The notes under the pieces are model-generated. The model saw only the letters and a program-made list of their open reading frames with translations. It was not told the DNA's origin and made no database searches. From contig VWZS01000240.1 in NCBI GenBank assembly GCA_013397075.1, forward strand, positions 620,001-684,000: DNA of 64,000 nt, given 5' to 3'. Both the position numbers and the translations under genes were made by a program. The DNA is from Rhabdornis inornatus (lineage: Eukaryota; Chordata; Aves; Passeriformes; Rhabdornithidae). Of this stretch, positions 35,636 through 48,800 are shown one piece after another (positions within the stretch are counted from its first letter, which is position 1; each line of letters opens with the position of its first letter).

Positions 35636-38036
35636 AAAATACTTGGTTGAGAAGGGAAGGGTGCATGGTAACATTGCAAATGTTCAAAATTCTTCTTGAG
35701 TCAGGCAGTGTTCATGATTGAAACTCTTCCAGTACCCCTCTAGGAATACACTGTTCTTGGAGGGCAAGCTCAGGGCTGAGGGTGGGAAGAGCTGTTTTCT
35801 GTTTTAAACATCACAAACAGCAATGATCCCAGGGCTGCAAATCTGAGCTTCTTGCAACCTGGAACACACAACTGTAATATGAAACTGGGGGTTCTGTCCA
35901 ACTTTAGGATTTGTGCTTGGGAAATCACAGTCCTAACTGCAACTTATATACTTTGTTTTTTAGATGTGTGAGGTAAACAATAATTTTAGCTTGAAGAAGA
36001 AAGAAGCTTAAATTGTTTATTATCCACTTGCCACACTATTCCCTTCCTAGGGTGGTACTGTGACAGTGCTTTGGTACTGCAGTAGTTTGTACGACAAGGT
36101 TGTTTTTTACTTTTTTTCTGTGTTTTCCTTCTGAAAGGAGAGAGGAACTCTAAATTTATTTTTCAGTGACATAAAAATTGGGCCAAAGTTGTTTATGATG
36201 AGTGCAAGTAATTGAAGTTTCTGAGATTGGACACATAACTGTAGAACTAATCTCTTGAGTGTAATTATTTCAAGATGGAACATGCTGATTGGAAATGAAC
36301 AGTGAAATTAGCAAGCAGGAAAAGATGATGATATGAACTTTCTCAGGGTCAGTAATTCCAATCCACAATGGTTTTGCAGACATGTGAAAACTCCTTTTCT
36401 CAGCCCCCAGGCAGTAAGATAGTTTGGGATTTGTCCAGTAATTGTTTAGCCCTGCTGAACATATGAATGGCTATGTAATCTCTGTGGTGGAACCTTAGTG
36501 CAAGGGAGAAAATGGAAATGAAAGCAATAAAATAAGCAGCAATACGCTAAGGAAGCTGAAATTTGTTTGGGAAAAAAGAAAAAAGTTTAGATGATAAAAG
36601 TTGAGAGCTATGAAAAGAAGCAGAATTGTATAAACTATTGTGCTGTGAATCTTGGAAATGGATTATTTTTATCCCTGACCTACTAATAATCTTGAAATAT
36701 TTCAAACCACTGATGTTTGATAGAAACTCTTTCATTGTTATATTGGTCAACTAAGGGAAGGTACTGACAAATATATGAAGAGGCTTCGTATGTTTCATAT
36801 GCCCCTGTGTGCCCCTGCGCCCCTTCTCCCTCTCCATGGCTTTGGCCTGCACATTTTGCCTCTGTGGATATGAGGATAGTGAAAAGCAAGCCTTGTGAAA
36901 GCTTTCAATTTAGAAGTTATAGGCAATGGAGAAGGTGAGGGGCAATACAGAAACCTGTTTTTCCCGAGTTCCTCTTGGGGAGGGTGTGGTGACCGTCACT
37001 TTGTTGGCTCTCTTTGGGTACGGATACTTTCTCCTCACTCATGTCCTGCTCCCCAGAGTACTCTGCTGAATGGGTAGGGTACATTTTGATGATGTGCTTC
37101 TGGGAGAGGCCATGGGAAAGGAAATTGAGTGCATTCTGGGCAGGTTGCAGAAAATGTTCCCTGGTCCAGGTGAACTCAGAGGCACTGAGGATTAATACAA
37201 AGAAGCTATTATTTTCTTGCCAAATGAGTCACTAGAGGCACACTCTGATACAATACTGAACTCTTAATTTTCCCCTACCACCCCATGTCGTGTTGTTTCC
37301 TGGTTGGTAACTCAAGTCTGAAACTTCTGTTAGCTGCCTTCTACTTTCTCAATCTCTGCAGAGTTCAAAACCATCTATGTGCTTTTTAATCACTTAGTAC
37401 AACTTGATTTTTTAATTCTGTGGACTGAACTGTATAATTTTCATAGAGACAATGCCTTCATGAAAGTGAATTTTGTTGTTTATCTGTTCATTCAGTGTGT
37501 AAAATGGACTGAAGATGCAGGTATATTTTTAGATCAGTCATCCAGTAAAATTGAATTTATGAGTAATGCTTTAATATAACATAAGAAAATAAGTAATTAG
37601 ACTGAATAAGTCAATCTGCAGTGAATAGCTGAACCAAGCTGTCATTTATATATATCTAAAAGCTTATAAAAGCAGAAAGGAAGTTAATCTATGTTAAAAA
37701 AGCAAAATAACACCTACATTAATCCCATCAAGAGACCATGCCTTGCAATCTTCAGACATAACAAGCTTTTTTAGCATTCTTGATGTGTTGACACATATGG
37801 AGCATTGTTTCCAGGATGTCTGTATTTAGACAACACGTCTAAAGACAGAATTTAATATGCATTAAAATTCCATTTTCATATAAGTAACTCCAGTTTAACT
37901 GCAATCTTGGATCGAACAGTAACTAGTGATTATCTGAGTCATATTTTAATACCATGGCAGCTACGAACTTAGATATTCCTCTAAAATAATAAACAAATGC
38001 TATTTTAAATGCTGTTTCATGCCTTGGCTGTCACAG
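35636..38036. other. Intergenic, no feature recognised
   Basis: AT-rich sequence with short chance open frames only. Confidence 0.55.
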
Positions 38037-38424
38037 ATGCAGAAGCTGGAGCAGACTACTGTCAAATACACAGCATTAGCCTATAGGTACCAAAGCTGTG
38101 TGGGAGGAGATGCCATCCAACTTTTCCAAGATGCAGTTTCCTGCCATTTTTCTTCTACCTGGAGCATAACTGCATTTTTAGTACAGTCTTTTACATATTA
38201 TTTCGGTGCACTTTCCATTTTGCTTACAGCCTTTCTCCTAATTGGAAGCAGGGACAGTCTTGATCTTCCTGTGCTTAATTTCTCTGTTCACTCCCACTTC
38301 CAAGACGGCCAAGATGGCAAAAGGATGAATGATTTTGAGGAAAGAGATAATATCACGCTGGAAGGGATATATTGCATTGGTTACTTCTGACAACCAAGGC
38401 AGATATCAAGGCAGAGCAGGCAAG
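38037..38424 (+). other. Candidate exon with an open frame, bracketed by splice-like sites
   Basis: A plus-strand open frame runs from ATG at 38019 to TGA at 38388-38390 (123 codons). A TGTCACAG acceptor-like site ends at 38036 after a T-rich stretch, and the next base starts an in-frame ATG. A strong donor-like AAG|GTAAGT lies at 38422-38430, 34 bases after the stop. The predicted peptide has a hydrophobic stretch at about residues 49-75 of the longer form (ITAFLVQSFTYYFGALSI and onward), as for one membrane segment, and a polar C-terminus. I recognise no family. It may be a lineage-specific exon, a lncRNA exon or chance. Confidence 0.25.
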
Positions 38425-38430
38425 GTAAGT

Positions 38431-39668
38431 ATTGCTTGTATCTGTCAGGGCCTATTTTGGAAGATCCTGACCTGACTGAACCCTATCTACAGTCTGTGCA
38501 AACTCTCACAATTAGCAATCAAACACTTCTGCAAATTTTGAAATATTGCCTCTCAATAAATAATTTTTCACAATAAAAATATATTGTTTTTCGGAATGTT
38601 ATTAATGAATCCAGGCAGCAAACTTCAAATCCTGACCTTTATTATCTCTTAGAAAACCTGGTTTGACACCATTCCTATAAAGCAGTGGTAATGTCTGCAT
38701 TTAGAAGTGACTGTCTGGTGAATTAAGACTGGAATTGCAACCAAAATTCTTCTCACAATGTCTGCACTCCCCCACCAAAAGTAATCAACCAGCTGACCAA
38801 ACCCAGAAGTCATTCATGTCCTGTGGCCATGCAACTTTATTTTTATAGAAAGAAATATTTTTTTGGTAGTAACTTTTACTTTGCATTCACTTTCAATTAT
38901 TTAAACAGCGTTTTATTTTAACTTGCATGTTCCAATTGCTTGTTTTGCTTCTCTGGATATCAGATACAAATAATGCCATTTCTCTTCTCTTCAGTGGGTA
39001 GCTGATAAGTTTGGGTAGCTGAACAGCTTTTAACCATAACAAGAAAATCCGAAATATTTTCAGAGATTTCTGTTGAAAAAGAATCAGTTGTTACATGTCT
39101 ACGTCTTTCTTCTCAGTTCAATAACTTCAGTTCTTTTTCATTCACACTGCCCACCATGATTTGCTATTCAGATAGCCTAAGTATACCTGCTGTAAGTGAA
39201 AGCAAATATTAACACAAGTGTGGTAGTTTTCTTTTAAAATGGCAAACAGAGACTCGAGTTCCCTTTTGTCCGTGACCTTTTCCATAGCCTTAAATAGAAT
39301 CCGACTCTTCCACTGAGTAATCAACATGAAGAAATGATGAGGCACACATGAAAAAAGTTAATATAATAAGGGAAAAGAACCTTTTATCATAGCAATTGAC
39401 AGTGCTATTTTATCATATGAGAGAGAAAACATGTGGATGTGTGTTTGTTAAAACTGGTAAATTGTTGTGTGTGTACATAGTACTAGTCAGGTTAGGCAAA
39501 GACAGCAATATGTAACTTGAAGAACATAGCATTAATGGCATTGATGAAAACTTAATTGTGAAATACTAGTTATCCTGTAGTGTTTTTTGGGTTTTTGTTT
39601 TGTTTTGTTTTTTTGGTTTTTTTACTTTCCTAAAAAGCTAGTTGTATAATGGGAAATCACAAAATAAA
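38431..39668. other. Intergenic, no feature recognised
   Basis: AT-rich sequence. A T-rich, G-interrupted low-complexity run lies at 39582-39626. Nothing else was recognised. Confidence 0.55.
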
Positions 39669-39900
39669 TCACAGGATCACAGAAGGGGTGAGGTTGGAAG
39701 GGACCACAGGGGGTCATCTAGGTCAACCTCTGTGCTCAAGCAGGGTCATCCCAGAGCACATGGCACAGGGTTGTGTCCACATGGCTCCTGAATATCTTCA
39801 GTGAGGAGGATTCACAACCTCTTTGGGCAATCTGTCACAATGTGAGCTCATTCACACAGTAAAGAAGTTCTTCCTTATGTTCCAAGGCACAATTCTGGCA
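39669..39900 (-). mobile_element. CR1 LINE 3' end fragment
   Basis: It starts CACAGGATCACAGAAGG, then GAGGTTGGAAGGGACCACAG and GGTCAACCTCTGTGCTCAAG, and runs to GTAAAGAAGTTCTTCCTTAT. This is the reverse complement of the CR1 3' region. The right limit is approximate. Confidence 0.9.
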
Positions 39901-40626
39901 CAGGAAATTTTAGTCCAGGCTCATAGAGTTCAGGAAGGTTATCAGCATTAAAAATGGGGCCTTCAGTTGGAAACCCTGAGAAAAGTTTTTCCAGAAGTTA
40001 CCATCTCTGCAATACCCAGATGGGAAAAAAACACACAAGAACGGAAGTGTGTGGTGGCAGGTAAGGTGTTCAGAATCCCATGAATTGCAAATCTAAAAGT
40101 AATATTGCCAGTAAAATGTAGTTATTCTGTTCCAAACTGTGGAAATTGTATTCACAAATAGCTTCAAGGCTTTCTGAGACCTTGATATGTTCTGGTTCAA
40201 TATTGTTGACTGCTGTAAATAATCCTTTTGTTATACTCCCCTTGGCTTTGAAGCAGAAATTCGATGTTGGTGTGCCACAGAAGACAACTTTCTTCCAACG
40301 CCTGTTTTAGGATTTTCAATTGTGAGTTGAACAGATACTCCCAATTACTTATTGTACTTCAGTGATAGAGAATGACATAATAGGGTTAGGTAGAAGTAAA
40401 AAATGTTTAAAATGTAAAAGTAAAAGGAAACTCTACTCCTGTGAATGCTGTTGCTTGCATATAGTTGTTGCTATGAAAATTGCTGTACTATGAATATGCT
40501 TCCCCTGACTAACAATGGTTCAAGTGTGTACTCATCAGGCAGGATAGTAGAGATAATTTAGTCCTGATGATTACTCCATTGTGATTAGTAATGGAAACAC
40601 AAAGGAAATGAGTTCTCTGCATTTTT

Positions 40627-40652
40627 GGGGGTTGGGGGTGGGGAGGTGGGGG
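40627..40652 (+). other. G-quadruplex-forming motif
   Basis: Guanine runs of 5, 5, 4, 2 and 5 bases are separated by one or two bases within 26 nucleotides. This satisfies the usual rule of four runs of at least three G with short loops. Function is unknown. No gene or promoter is seen beside it. Confidence 0.7.
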
Positions 40653-41761
40653 AAGACAAAAGAAGTAGAAAAATAACATCAGCTCATCAGCAAGGGGTAC
40701 AAAAGTCAGACAAATTAATAGAAGAGCCACTTAAAGACGGCTCACAGAAAAAAAAAGAAAGGAAGCACAGCAGAAGGTTTTGGTGGCTTAAAGTGTTTGG
40801 GCATACTTTTGAGGCAAGGGCTAGAACCAAGAAAGCAAAGTGTTGAAAGCCCACTACTCAGAGAACATCCAGCTACTTGTAGCAAAAAGCTCCGTCCATT
40901 TATTCTAGTCCTTCTATGCCTGTTTTTCTGTCAACTCAATCTGTGAGAAAACTTTCCCTTTTTTATTATGGTGTCTTTAGATGGTTTAAGAGCTTTGAAG
41001 AACAAAATTAACAAAGAGGGAGGAAAAGGGAGAAAGACATTTTTAACAATGTAGAGAAGAATGGAAGTAGAGTGTAGGAAAGATCAGTGCATGTACATAA
41101 TATCTCATTCTACTCATATATAATCCCGGGAGCTGAGTAATGATGTGACAAAATTTAGCAATGACACTGGATTTTCAAAGCAGTCAGACAAAGAGGACTG
41201 TTAGAAGTCTCAGCATTTGTGTTACCATCACTTTCTGTGCACGAGTCAGGAGTTTTCAGCTATTTATTACTACCCAGTAAAGATCTTATCATCACTGTTT
41301 TTTGTACTATGAAGTACTACAGAGTAGTAGGAAAGAAGCAAACAGAAAATCTGAGGTTACAATAATGTCTTCTTCTAAAACTGTCAGTTCCATCATATGA
41401 GTCTCCTCTTCTCATGAGAAAAGTTTAAACAGCATGGAGGTTTTAAGAGTGGAAGAGGAGGTAGACAGATGAAAAGGATTAAAAATTCAGAATGTTTTGA
41501 AAATGTAAAAAACCAATAATCATTCACTGTTGAGTATAAGGGCTATCCAACAGTAGATTTCAATAAACATCAGAAATGCAGAATTTTTGAGTAGTTTTGC
41601 AAATCTCATCAAGATTTTCCACAGGACTCCAGAAATTAAGAAAGACGAGCAATTGTGAAAATCAACATTAGAAAGATTTCTCAGATTCTATTAAATACAA
41701 TGCTAAAGTGTCTGGCTTGAGAACCAAAATGATATCACTAAACTTACTGTATTCTTACAGA

Positions 41762-41783
41762 CCCTTGCTCCTGGGAGCAAGGG
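41762..41783. repeat. 22-bp palindrome (10-bp perfect arms, 2-bp centre)
   Basis: CCCTTGCTCC and GGAGCAAGGG are exact reverse complements separated by TG. The site is isolated in AT-rich DNA. Confidence 0.8.
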
Positions 41784-44358
41784 ATTACTTTTGGTGATTC
41801 AATTAGTCTCCACTTAATGAATTGAAGTGAAAGAAAATGAAGTAAAATGTTAAAAAGACCCCCCAAACTCCACCGTGTCCTAGTTTATAGATCCAGTGAT
41901 AGAAGGAAGTTTTTTCTAAATACTGCTGTCACAGATACAATTGTGTCTTCCAGGTTAAGACAGAGTGTGCAGATGTTATAGCCAGGTAGTGTATTTCCTA
42001 ATTGTCTGCATTTTTATGTGCTTTATCCTATTAGGAAAGAGCAGAAATTCCTTAGAATGTATGTAAAGCCAGTATCCGCAGGTACCTTTCTGTGTGCATC
42101 AATTCAATCCTTCCTGAGAAGATCAGCTGTATGCTAGTGAGTTTTTACCTTTTGTGCTTACAGCCCCAAATTTGCACTATGACCCTATTCTCTGAGCCCA
42201 GATCCAAAATGGGAAAACGAGTATTTCAGGAAAGAGAAGAAACTTGAGCCTCCTTCAGCCTGGAACTGTTGCACCCAGACCTGCAGTGCAGATGGCTTGG
42301 GCTATCTATCTGATCCCTATTCTTTCTTTAGAGAACAGATGGGGAAATATTCTTGCCAGAAAAAAGGGTACCCAAACCACTGGATTATCCTGCTTGCTCT
42401 TTTTATAGATCTAGGCTGCTGGGAAGGGGTGGAAAATGGCTTTTGGGATCAGGAGGGAGGAAAGAGTATTTACCTGCTCTCTAATACTTCTGACAGCTTC
42501 AGCAGTCTGGATTATTGGACTTGGCAAATACAGCAGGTACCTTTGCTGTCACCGAGGCAAGGAATAGTTCCTGCTAAGACTTGACAATGTACCTTACTTC
42601 CTTGGTTCCCCTGGAGGCTGGATATAGCCAGATACTGCTGCTAAGGTCAGAGCATCCTGATATGACACAGCAAGAGGAAGGCTGTGACTTAAAGCATGAA
42701 ATTAATTTCCTGAATGTGGAGGGAGAGTATTTGCTCACTTAAAAACACAATAAACCCTGAGGTTACTCACAAGGTGTGTAGGTGGTCTGCTATGACAAAG
42801 GCTGAAGGGCAATGGGAAAAGGGTGGGATACTAGACATAAGGAAGGAAACTGCACAAAGGATAGCAAGAGGGAGGGACAGGTTTGAAATAAGCAGACATA
42901 TGTTACCAGGAAGAACTAGTGTGGCTGGGTCTAAAAAGTGCTTTTTTGACTTTTTATCAGTTGCAGGTCCTCTCTGCATGTGTTTCCTACAGCTGAAGAA
43001 TAGCAGGCTAGTGCCTCCTGCTAGGCACATGCTGAGCAGCTGTGGGTGCAGGAGATGAGCAGTGACTTTGTACATCTCCATGCAGAGAGACCCTTTCTGA
43101 TGTTTTCTTGGCAATCTGTGTCTTTTTGCATAGCCACCCAGATTCTTTGCAAGAATATAACATGTTTTTTAATAAAAGTAATCTGCTTTTCTATGCTGGT
43201 TCTACACATATAATCTCAATTAGTGCTGTAAAGAGAAGTAAGTGCCTAAAAAACATACTTAAGATTTCTTTTGATTAGTGAAAGTTGCAGTGCAAAATAC
43301 AAATAATCTTTAAACTTTCCACTGGCCTCGTATTAAGGAGTAGACTTTGGCATTTTGTGTGAGTGTGCTACAGAAAACTGATGGTGATAGTCTCTTGTAG
43401 AAAAACAGCTCAGTTTTGGTCCAGAGCATATGTGAACATACTGTCTCAGCAATTAAATCAGTGCTCATATGCTCTTTTTATGACAGGAGAATTTGTAAAT
43501 ATTGGTAGTCTATTATGAAACAGTCTCGGAGAAGAAAACCAGGCTGGCATAAGTTTCTTGCTGTTTCATTGTCAGAAATAATTAAATATTATTTTAAATT
43601 TTAAATTATTAATACTAATAGTTTCTACAGAATTGCTTGGAGAAGATTTGGCTTTTAAAAATGTTTAGTATTTTCTGCTTTGAGATAAAGTTCACATATT
43701 ACTGTAAAAGAAGTGTTAGTTTTTGTTATGCAATGTCCCTTAAACAGTAGAATTAAAATAAATGTTGACTACTCTTGTAGCAATGGTTGTAGTAGTACAT
43801 GCAAACTGTATGCTGCTAGCTAAACTAAGTAAAATTACCCAGTATAACGATCTGATAATCTCCAGTAGTATTTCAAAACCAACATAGATATAAGCAACTT
43901 CATGTTGATGCCAGGTTAAAAAAGCAAAGTGAAATTTTATAAAACCTCAACAAATTATTATATCGTTAACCTCAAGTACGGTTACTTAACCATGGCATGA
44001 GAAACCTCTGGACTGGAATGATGATGATGTGTAGTAGCTCTGATCCAGGTAAAATATATTTTTCTGGGTGCAGTGCAAGGCAGTAAGACAGTGGACAGAT
44101 TGTTGGTGTTAATCGGCAGATGAAACATACTGACTTAATACTTGCTATCTAAAAGTCTTTTAACAATTATTTTGATGGATTATACAGATTTGAAAATTGA
44201 TTCAGAGGGCTAAAGTGGGTCATATGCCAGACACTTAAAAAAGAGAACCAATCTTGCAGTCCCAAAGAAGCAGTTTCATCCAAGAGATGTTGAAGAGCTT
44301 TTTAATTTTTGGAGAAAAATTTTAGTTGTATTAGCAATTAGTTATAATTAAAAATGCA

Positions 44359-44394
44359 TTTTTTTCTCTCCTTTCCCCCTTTCCCCCCTTCTTT
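44359..44394 (+). repeat. Polypyrimidine tract
   Basis: An uninterrupted run of about 36 C and T bases, including C runs of 5 and 6. No coding context lies beside it. Confidence 0.75.
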
Positions 44395-45706
44395 TGCTGC
44401 TCCCACATTGTGCTGCCTGTTTCTGTCCTGAGCTGTTGATCATCATGACAATTTTATCTATTATAATTCCTTTATTTCTATCCTCCATCCTGTGTCATGT
44501 TTTCCTTCTGGGCCATGCAGCCTAGTGTCTTCTCCTTGGGCCAGTCTGCAGACTTTGCAGTGCTGCTTCCTGCAACACTCATTCTCCTTAGAGACCAAAA
44601 CAAACAAAACTTGTAAATTCAAACAAACCACACAGAAATTAACAAAATATTCAGAGACTACCTAAAAATTAGTCACACTCAGTTATGTTTCTTTAGTGTG
44701 GAGACATAACTTATTCACTATTTTAATTTCAGTACAAATGCCTAGGTGTCCTTTTCACATGTTCAGTTCCTATTTGGGAAAGAAACCTTGTTCTCTTGGT
44801 TCTCCTCCGTGATATTCCAGAGGCTCACACTCTCCACCACTATTATACCAGGGCCACTTTCTGCTCTAATGTACTTGAGTTGACAGGTGCTAAAACTTGA
44901 GGCATCAGCTAAGCTTTCAAAAGTAGAGCTTATAAACATTTCAAAACTTCTTGAACTTCCAGAATTATTAGTAGTATCTTATGACACCCTTGGAGACTAT
45001 ACCAGGGTAGTCTTCAAATTGACTGCAGTTCCTTCCCCATCCTCCACCTCCAAATCAACAAAACTTTTAGAGAAGGAAGTTTTTCTTTGATCTCCTTTGC
45101 TATTGAGCTATGTTCTGTAGCAGTTCGTAGAAATTTTTAAACTAATGTATCAGCCAGACTACATTTCTGTGACCATTTCCAGCCTTCAGTTTTTCCAGGA
45201 ATCTCATTCATGTCCAAATGAATGTGTCCTATATTGTTGAAATCTTCTATATGCGGAGACAGGGCAAATAATAGGGGCTAAAGTAAGAATATTAAATAGG
45301 GTACCAAATATGAAAAGAAATGGAGCTGCTCTGTAAGTGGATTTTAACAGGAGGAAAAAAATCAATATGTCCTTCATCCATATATTTTGTAGGAACAGTG
45401 ATAATAAAATATTTAAGAACACAGAGTAGGATGTGATCCTGTAAGCATTTTAACCTGGTTTTATCACTTTTCCCCTCTACTTTAGAAGTTCCACATTTTG
45501 TCTGACAATCAACCCATTCACATGAAACTCCTTTTCATTTTATTCTACCTTGTCAGTCAGAAGCTTTGTACTTCAGCAAATCTTAGAGCATCTGATTTTT
45601 CTTTTGACGGTAGAAATCAGTGGCAACTCTCCCCATTATTTCTGTGTATTTGGATTCCCAAAGAATTGAAATGTATTCAAATGTCATATTGAGTGGAATA
45701 ATAACT

Positions 45707-45854
45707 ATAGAATTTCTAGGTTTGGAAAAAAACTCTGAGATCATTGTGCCCAACCATTAACCCAGAACCACCGTGTTCACCACTGAGCTGTGTCTGCAAG
45801 TGTCCCGTTCACAAGCTTTTTTAAACACTCTCAGGGATGGTGATTCCACCACAC
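45707..45854 (-). mobile_element. CR1 LINE 3' end fragment
   Basis: It begins with a diverged ATAGAATTTCTAGGTTTGG, followed by CTGAGATCATTGTGCCCAAC, ACCATTAACCCAGAACCACC and CAGGGATGGTGATTCCACCA. This is the reverse complement of the CR1 3' UTR, in the same subfamily as the copies at 6885 and 58451. Confidence 0.88.
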
Positions 45855-48800
45855 ATAATGATGGTAATGATGTGAAAAATAAAACAATAACTTTAAACAA
45901 TCCTGCCCAGTGATGTATCACTTTCAGAGGAAATTTGGACTGCTTCAAGTATGATACTCCTCTGCTCTTTATTCCTAAACTTGCAGAAGCTTAGATCCCA
46001 TAGAAAGAAACTTGTCTCTATAAGCACCCTTTATTGGTACCTTCACTGATAGCACTCTTTCTCCCCTTAAAAGCCTCACTTCAAAGAATTTCTTGATAAA
46101 ATATGCAGTGATGCTACTTAAAGAGTAAATAACTCTGGGTTATGTAGGTTGTCTACATTGTGAGATCAAGGTATATTGCACTCTTGAGTCTTAGTTTTGG
46201 GGAGTTGCTCTTCTTTTTAAGTTTAATTTAATTTAAGTTGATAGCTTTTCACTTTTAACTGTTTACAATATACTAGGGCCAATGACTAACTGGAAACTGG
46301 AAAGGGAAGTTGGACAGTAGGAATAACAAGGCCAGTAGAAGACTTTACAGCACTGCATATCAAAGCTGAAGGCTGAAGCCTGATCTACCCTGTGCTCTTG
46401 GTGTGGGAAGAGGAGCAAGGATATGAACCAACAGAACTTGCTTTGTTTCTAATGCTGGAAATGGGGGATGAAGGGAAGAGGGTTATTTTTCCTAGGAGTA
46501 GCTAGCTTGGTTCTGGCAATGGCTGCTGCTCCATATACCCAAACTACTCCAAAATGAAGACCAATGAAGACCTGGACATGCAAGCGAATGTCTTATCTTC
46601 AGAAGTGCCATGTATGTAGCATCTCTCTCTAGAGCAAAATGACTGGTAGATAACATAAAAGGCTTTATAGTAGCTCTGGTGCTTCATATATGATCTTGCT
46701 GATTTGATTTTAATTTCAAATACTTTTCTTTCCTGTATTTGCTGTTATTTCAATGAGAAAGTCAGTAAATAATACTTGATCTTTTTAACATTGACAAATT
46801 TTGGTAATTTCAAGTGCTCATGGAAAATTTAAATGCCTAGTTAAAGCTTTTAACATCATGATCCTGACTACTCGATATCATAAGCAACTTACCCAATTAT
46901 TTTTGTCAGAAAAAAAGTGCAAACATCTAAGAGAGTTTTGCAGACTAATTTGTGGAACTGGGTCTTACTTCACAAAGATCACATTTAATCACTTTGATTA
47001 AATGGAAGCAGATTTCACTTAAATAGTTTTCTGCTCAGGGGATAATATAAACATTTCTATTGGCAACTTATTTTTAACTTCTAAGCTGCATTCCATGTGT
47101 ACTTCCGCCACACGATGACTTTCATAATTTTGAAAGTTGATGTACAGGAAGTCATATAACTAAATAAGGATTTAATTTTGTATAAACCATAAGTAGAACA
47201 TGAATGCTACTTTAAACTTGTTTCCTACCATAAATTTAGATAAAATTGGCTTTCTTGCTATTCCTATCTTCATATTCTCAAAACAAAACCAGTGACAAAA
47301 CATAGAGCTCTTAAAAGGCAATAGGACAGATACATCTGCTCAAATATTTGGATAGACTTGTATAGAAAAGGGAAATGTGACTGAACCTTCTTTTATTTCA
47401 ATCATTGGCTGTTGGCTTTTATTTCTCAAACGTTGTTGTGAGGAGAGCTACTTAAAACCTCAAATGTATTCTGGCTTCAGGAGCATTCTTCACAATTTAT
47501 TTCATTGTTACATTGACACATGCTGCTACAGAACTGGCAAGAGTGATGCAGTTTAGACACAGGGAGTTGCCTGGGTCACTTGACCATGTGGTGGAGCAAA
47601 AATTTCTGGTGCAGGCAATGTGTAGTCCTTGAGCAGTTTAAGGGCAGCTGCTGCAGTTGGTGCAGTGTGTGGGAAGGTGGATAACGCTTCCTTCAATTGC
47701 CATGGCGGTGTGGTTCAGCTCTCCAGGGCCTTCCTGTTATTCACTGTCACGCTTCCACCCTTTTCCAAGGCAGAATTAGCTTACTTTAATCTCTTGCTCA
47801 AGGAGGGCTCTTGTTCTGGGCACACAGCTATGGAAAAATATTAAAAAAAGAATCTCTAAGGAATTTCAGCCTCAATGCCTGGAAATACTCAGTATGAGAC
47901 ACAGCTAGTGATTAGAAATATGTCTGGCAGTGACTATGGAATTTCTCCATCAGTTAGCTTCCCTCTTTGTCAACACAGGCAGGTTCACATCAGCATTCAT
48001 ATAATTTAGTCTTAACTGCTGCTGCTTCTTAGTATAAAGACTTCAAATGGCATTTTTCTTACTAGCCTTCCTAGCAGATGCTCCCATGGTACTAGGATCT
48101 GAGAGCCTCAATATGAGGAATTAGTCTCTCCTTCCAATATCTTTATAGACTGAAGATACCAACCCAGTACGAAGAATTTCATTAACTTCTTTCCCCTTGT
48201 GTGTGCTCTTTCTTTTTCTAATGTTTTAGGTTTCAGCCCTATGAGAAGCTTACATAAGGTTTACCAATATTTGTAGGTATAGTGATTGCTAGTAAAACAA
48301 ACCTGACCACAAAAATCTTCTCATCTTGGTAGAAAAGGATGTTAGGGAACCAGAATTTAGCAGGACTCCTCTAAACTTCAACCCTGCAACCTAGCAAAGA
48401 TATTAAACATATCTCATTTAGCACACCCATTTGTAATATTGCTGTAATTTGAAAATAAGATGTAGCAATATAAGGAGTGGCAGGTAACTGCAGGAATCCC
48501 TAGAGGGAGAAGCTGAGGTCCCTAATGTTCTCTTCCTTTTGGCACTGAATGTTGCATCAATCCACTTTGGTCAGAAATATATAGGATTCCTCAATTTATG
48601 AATATTTGCCTTTTTTTTTTTCCCCACTCAAATTTACGTATTTACTTGTACCTGAATAAATTAGTGAAATACTTAGTGGAACATATTATGGATAGAATAT
48701 TTTTTGTAAATAGGAAAAGATACGAACACACCCTTATTTTCTTTCCTGTAGTTGGCTAGATGAACTTACAGAGAACTGGAGCAGTTCAATGACTGAGTGT

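Larger units (their letters stand above)
39901..45706. other. Intergenic, mostly featureless
   Basis: Apart from the G-rich motif at 40627-40652, the palindrome at 41762-41783 and a pyrimidine tract at 44359-44394, nothing was recognised. Overlapping open frames on opposite strands at 42714-43114 (114 and 115 codons) show no family resemblance. Confidence 0.55.

Noticed and set aside
42714..43114. Overlapping open frames of 114 and 115 codons on opposite strands
   Set aside because: No family resemblance, no splice or promoter context, and overlapping frames of this size are expected by chance in about 50 kb.
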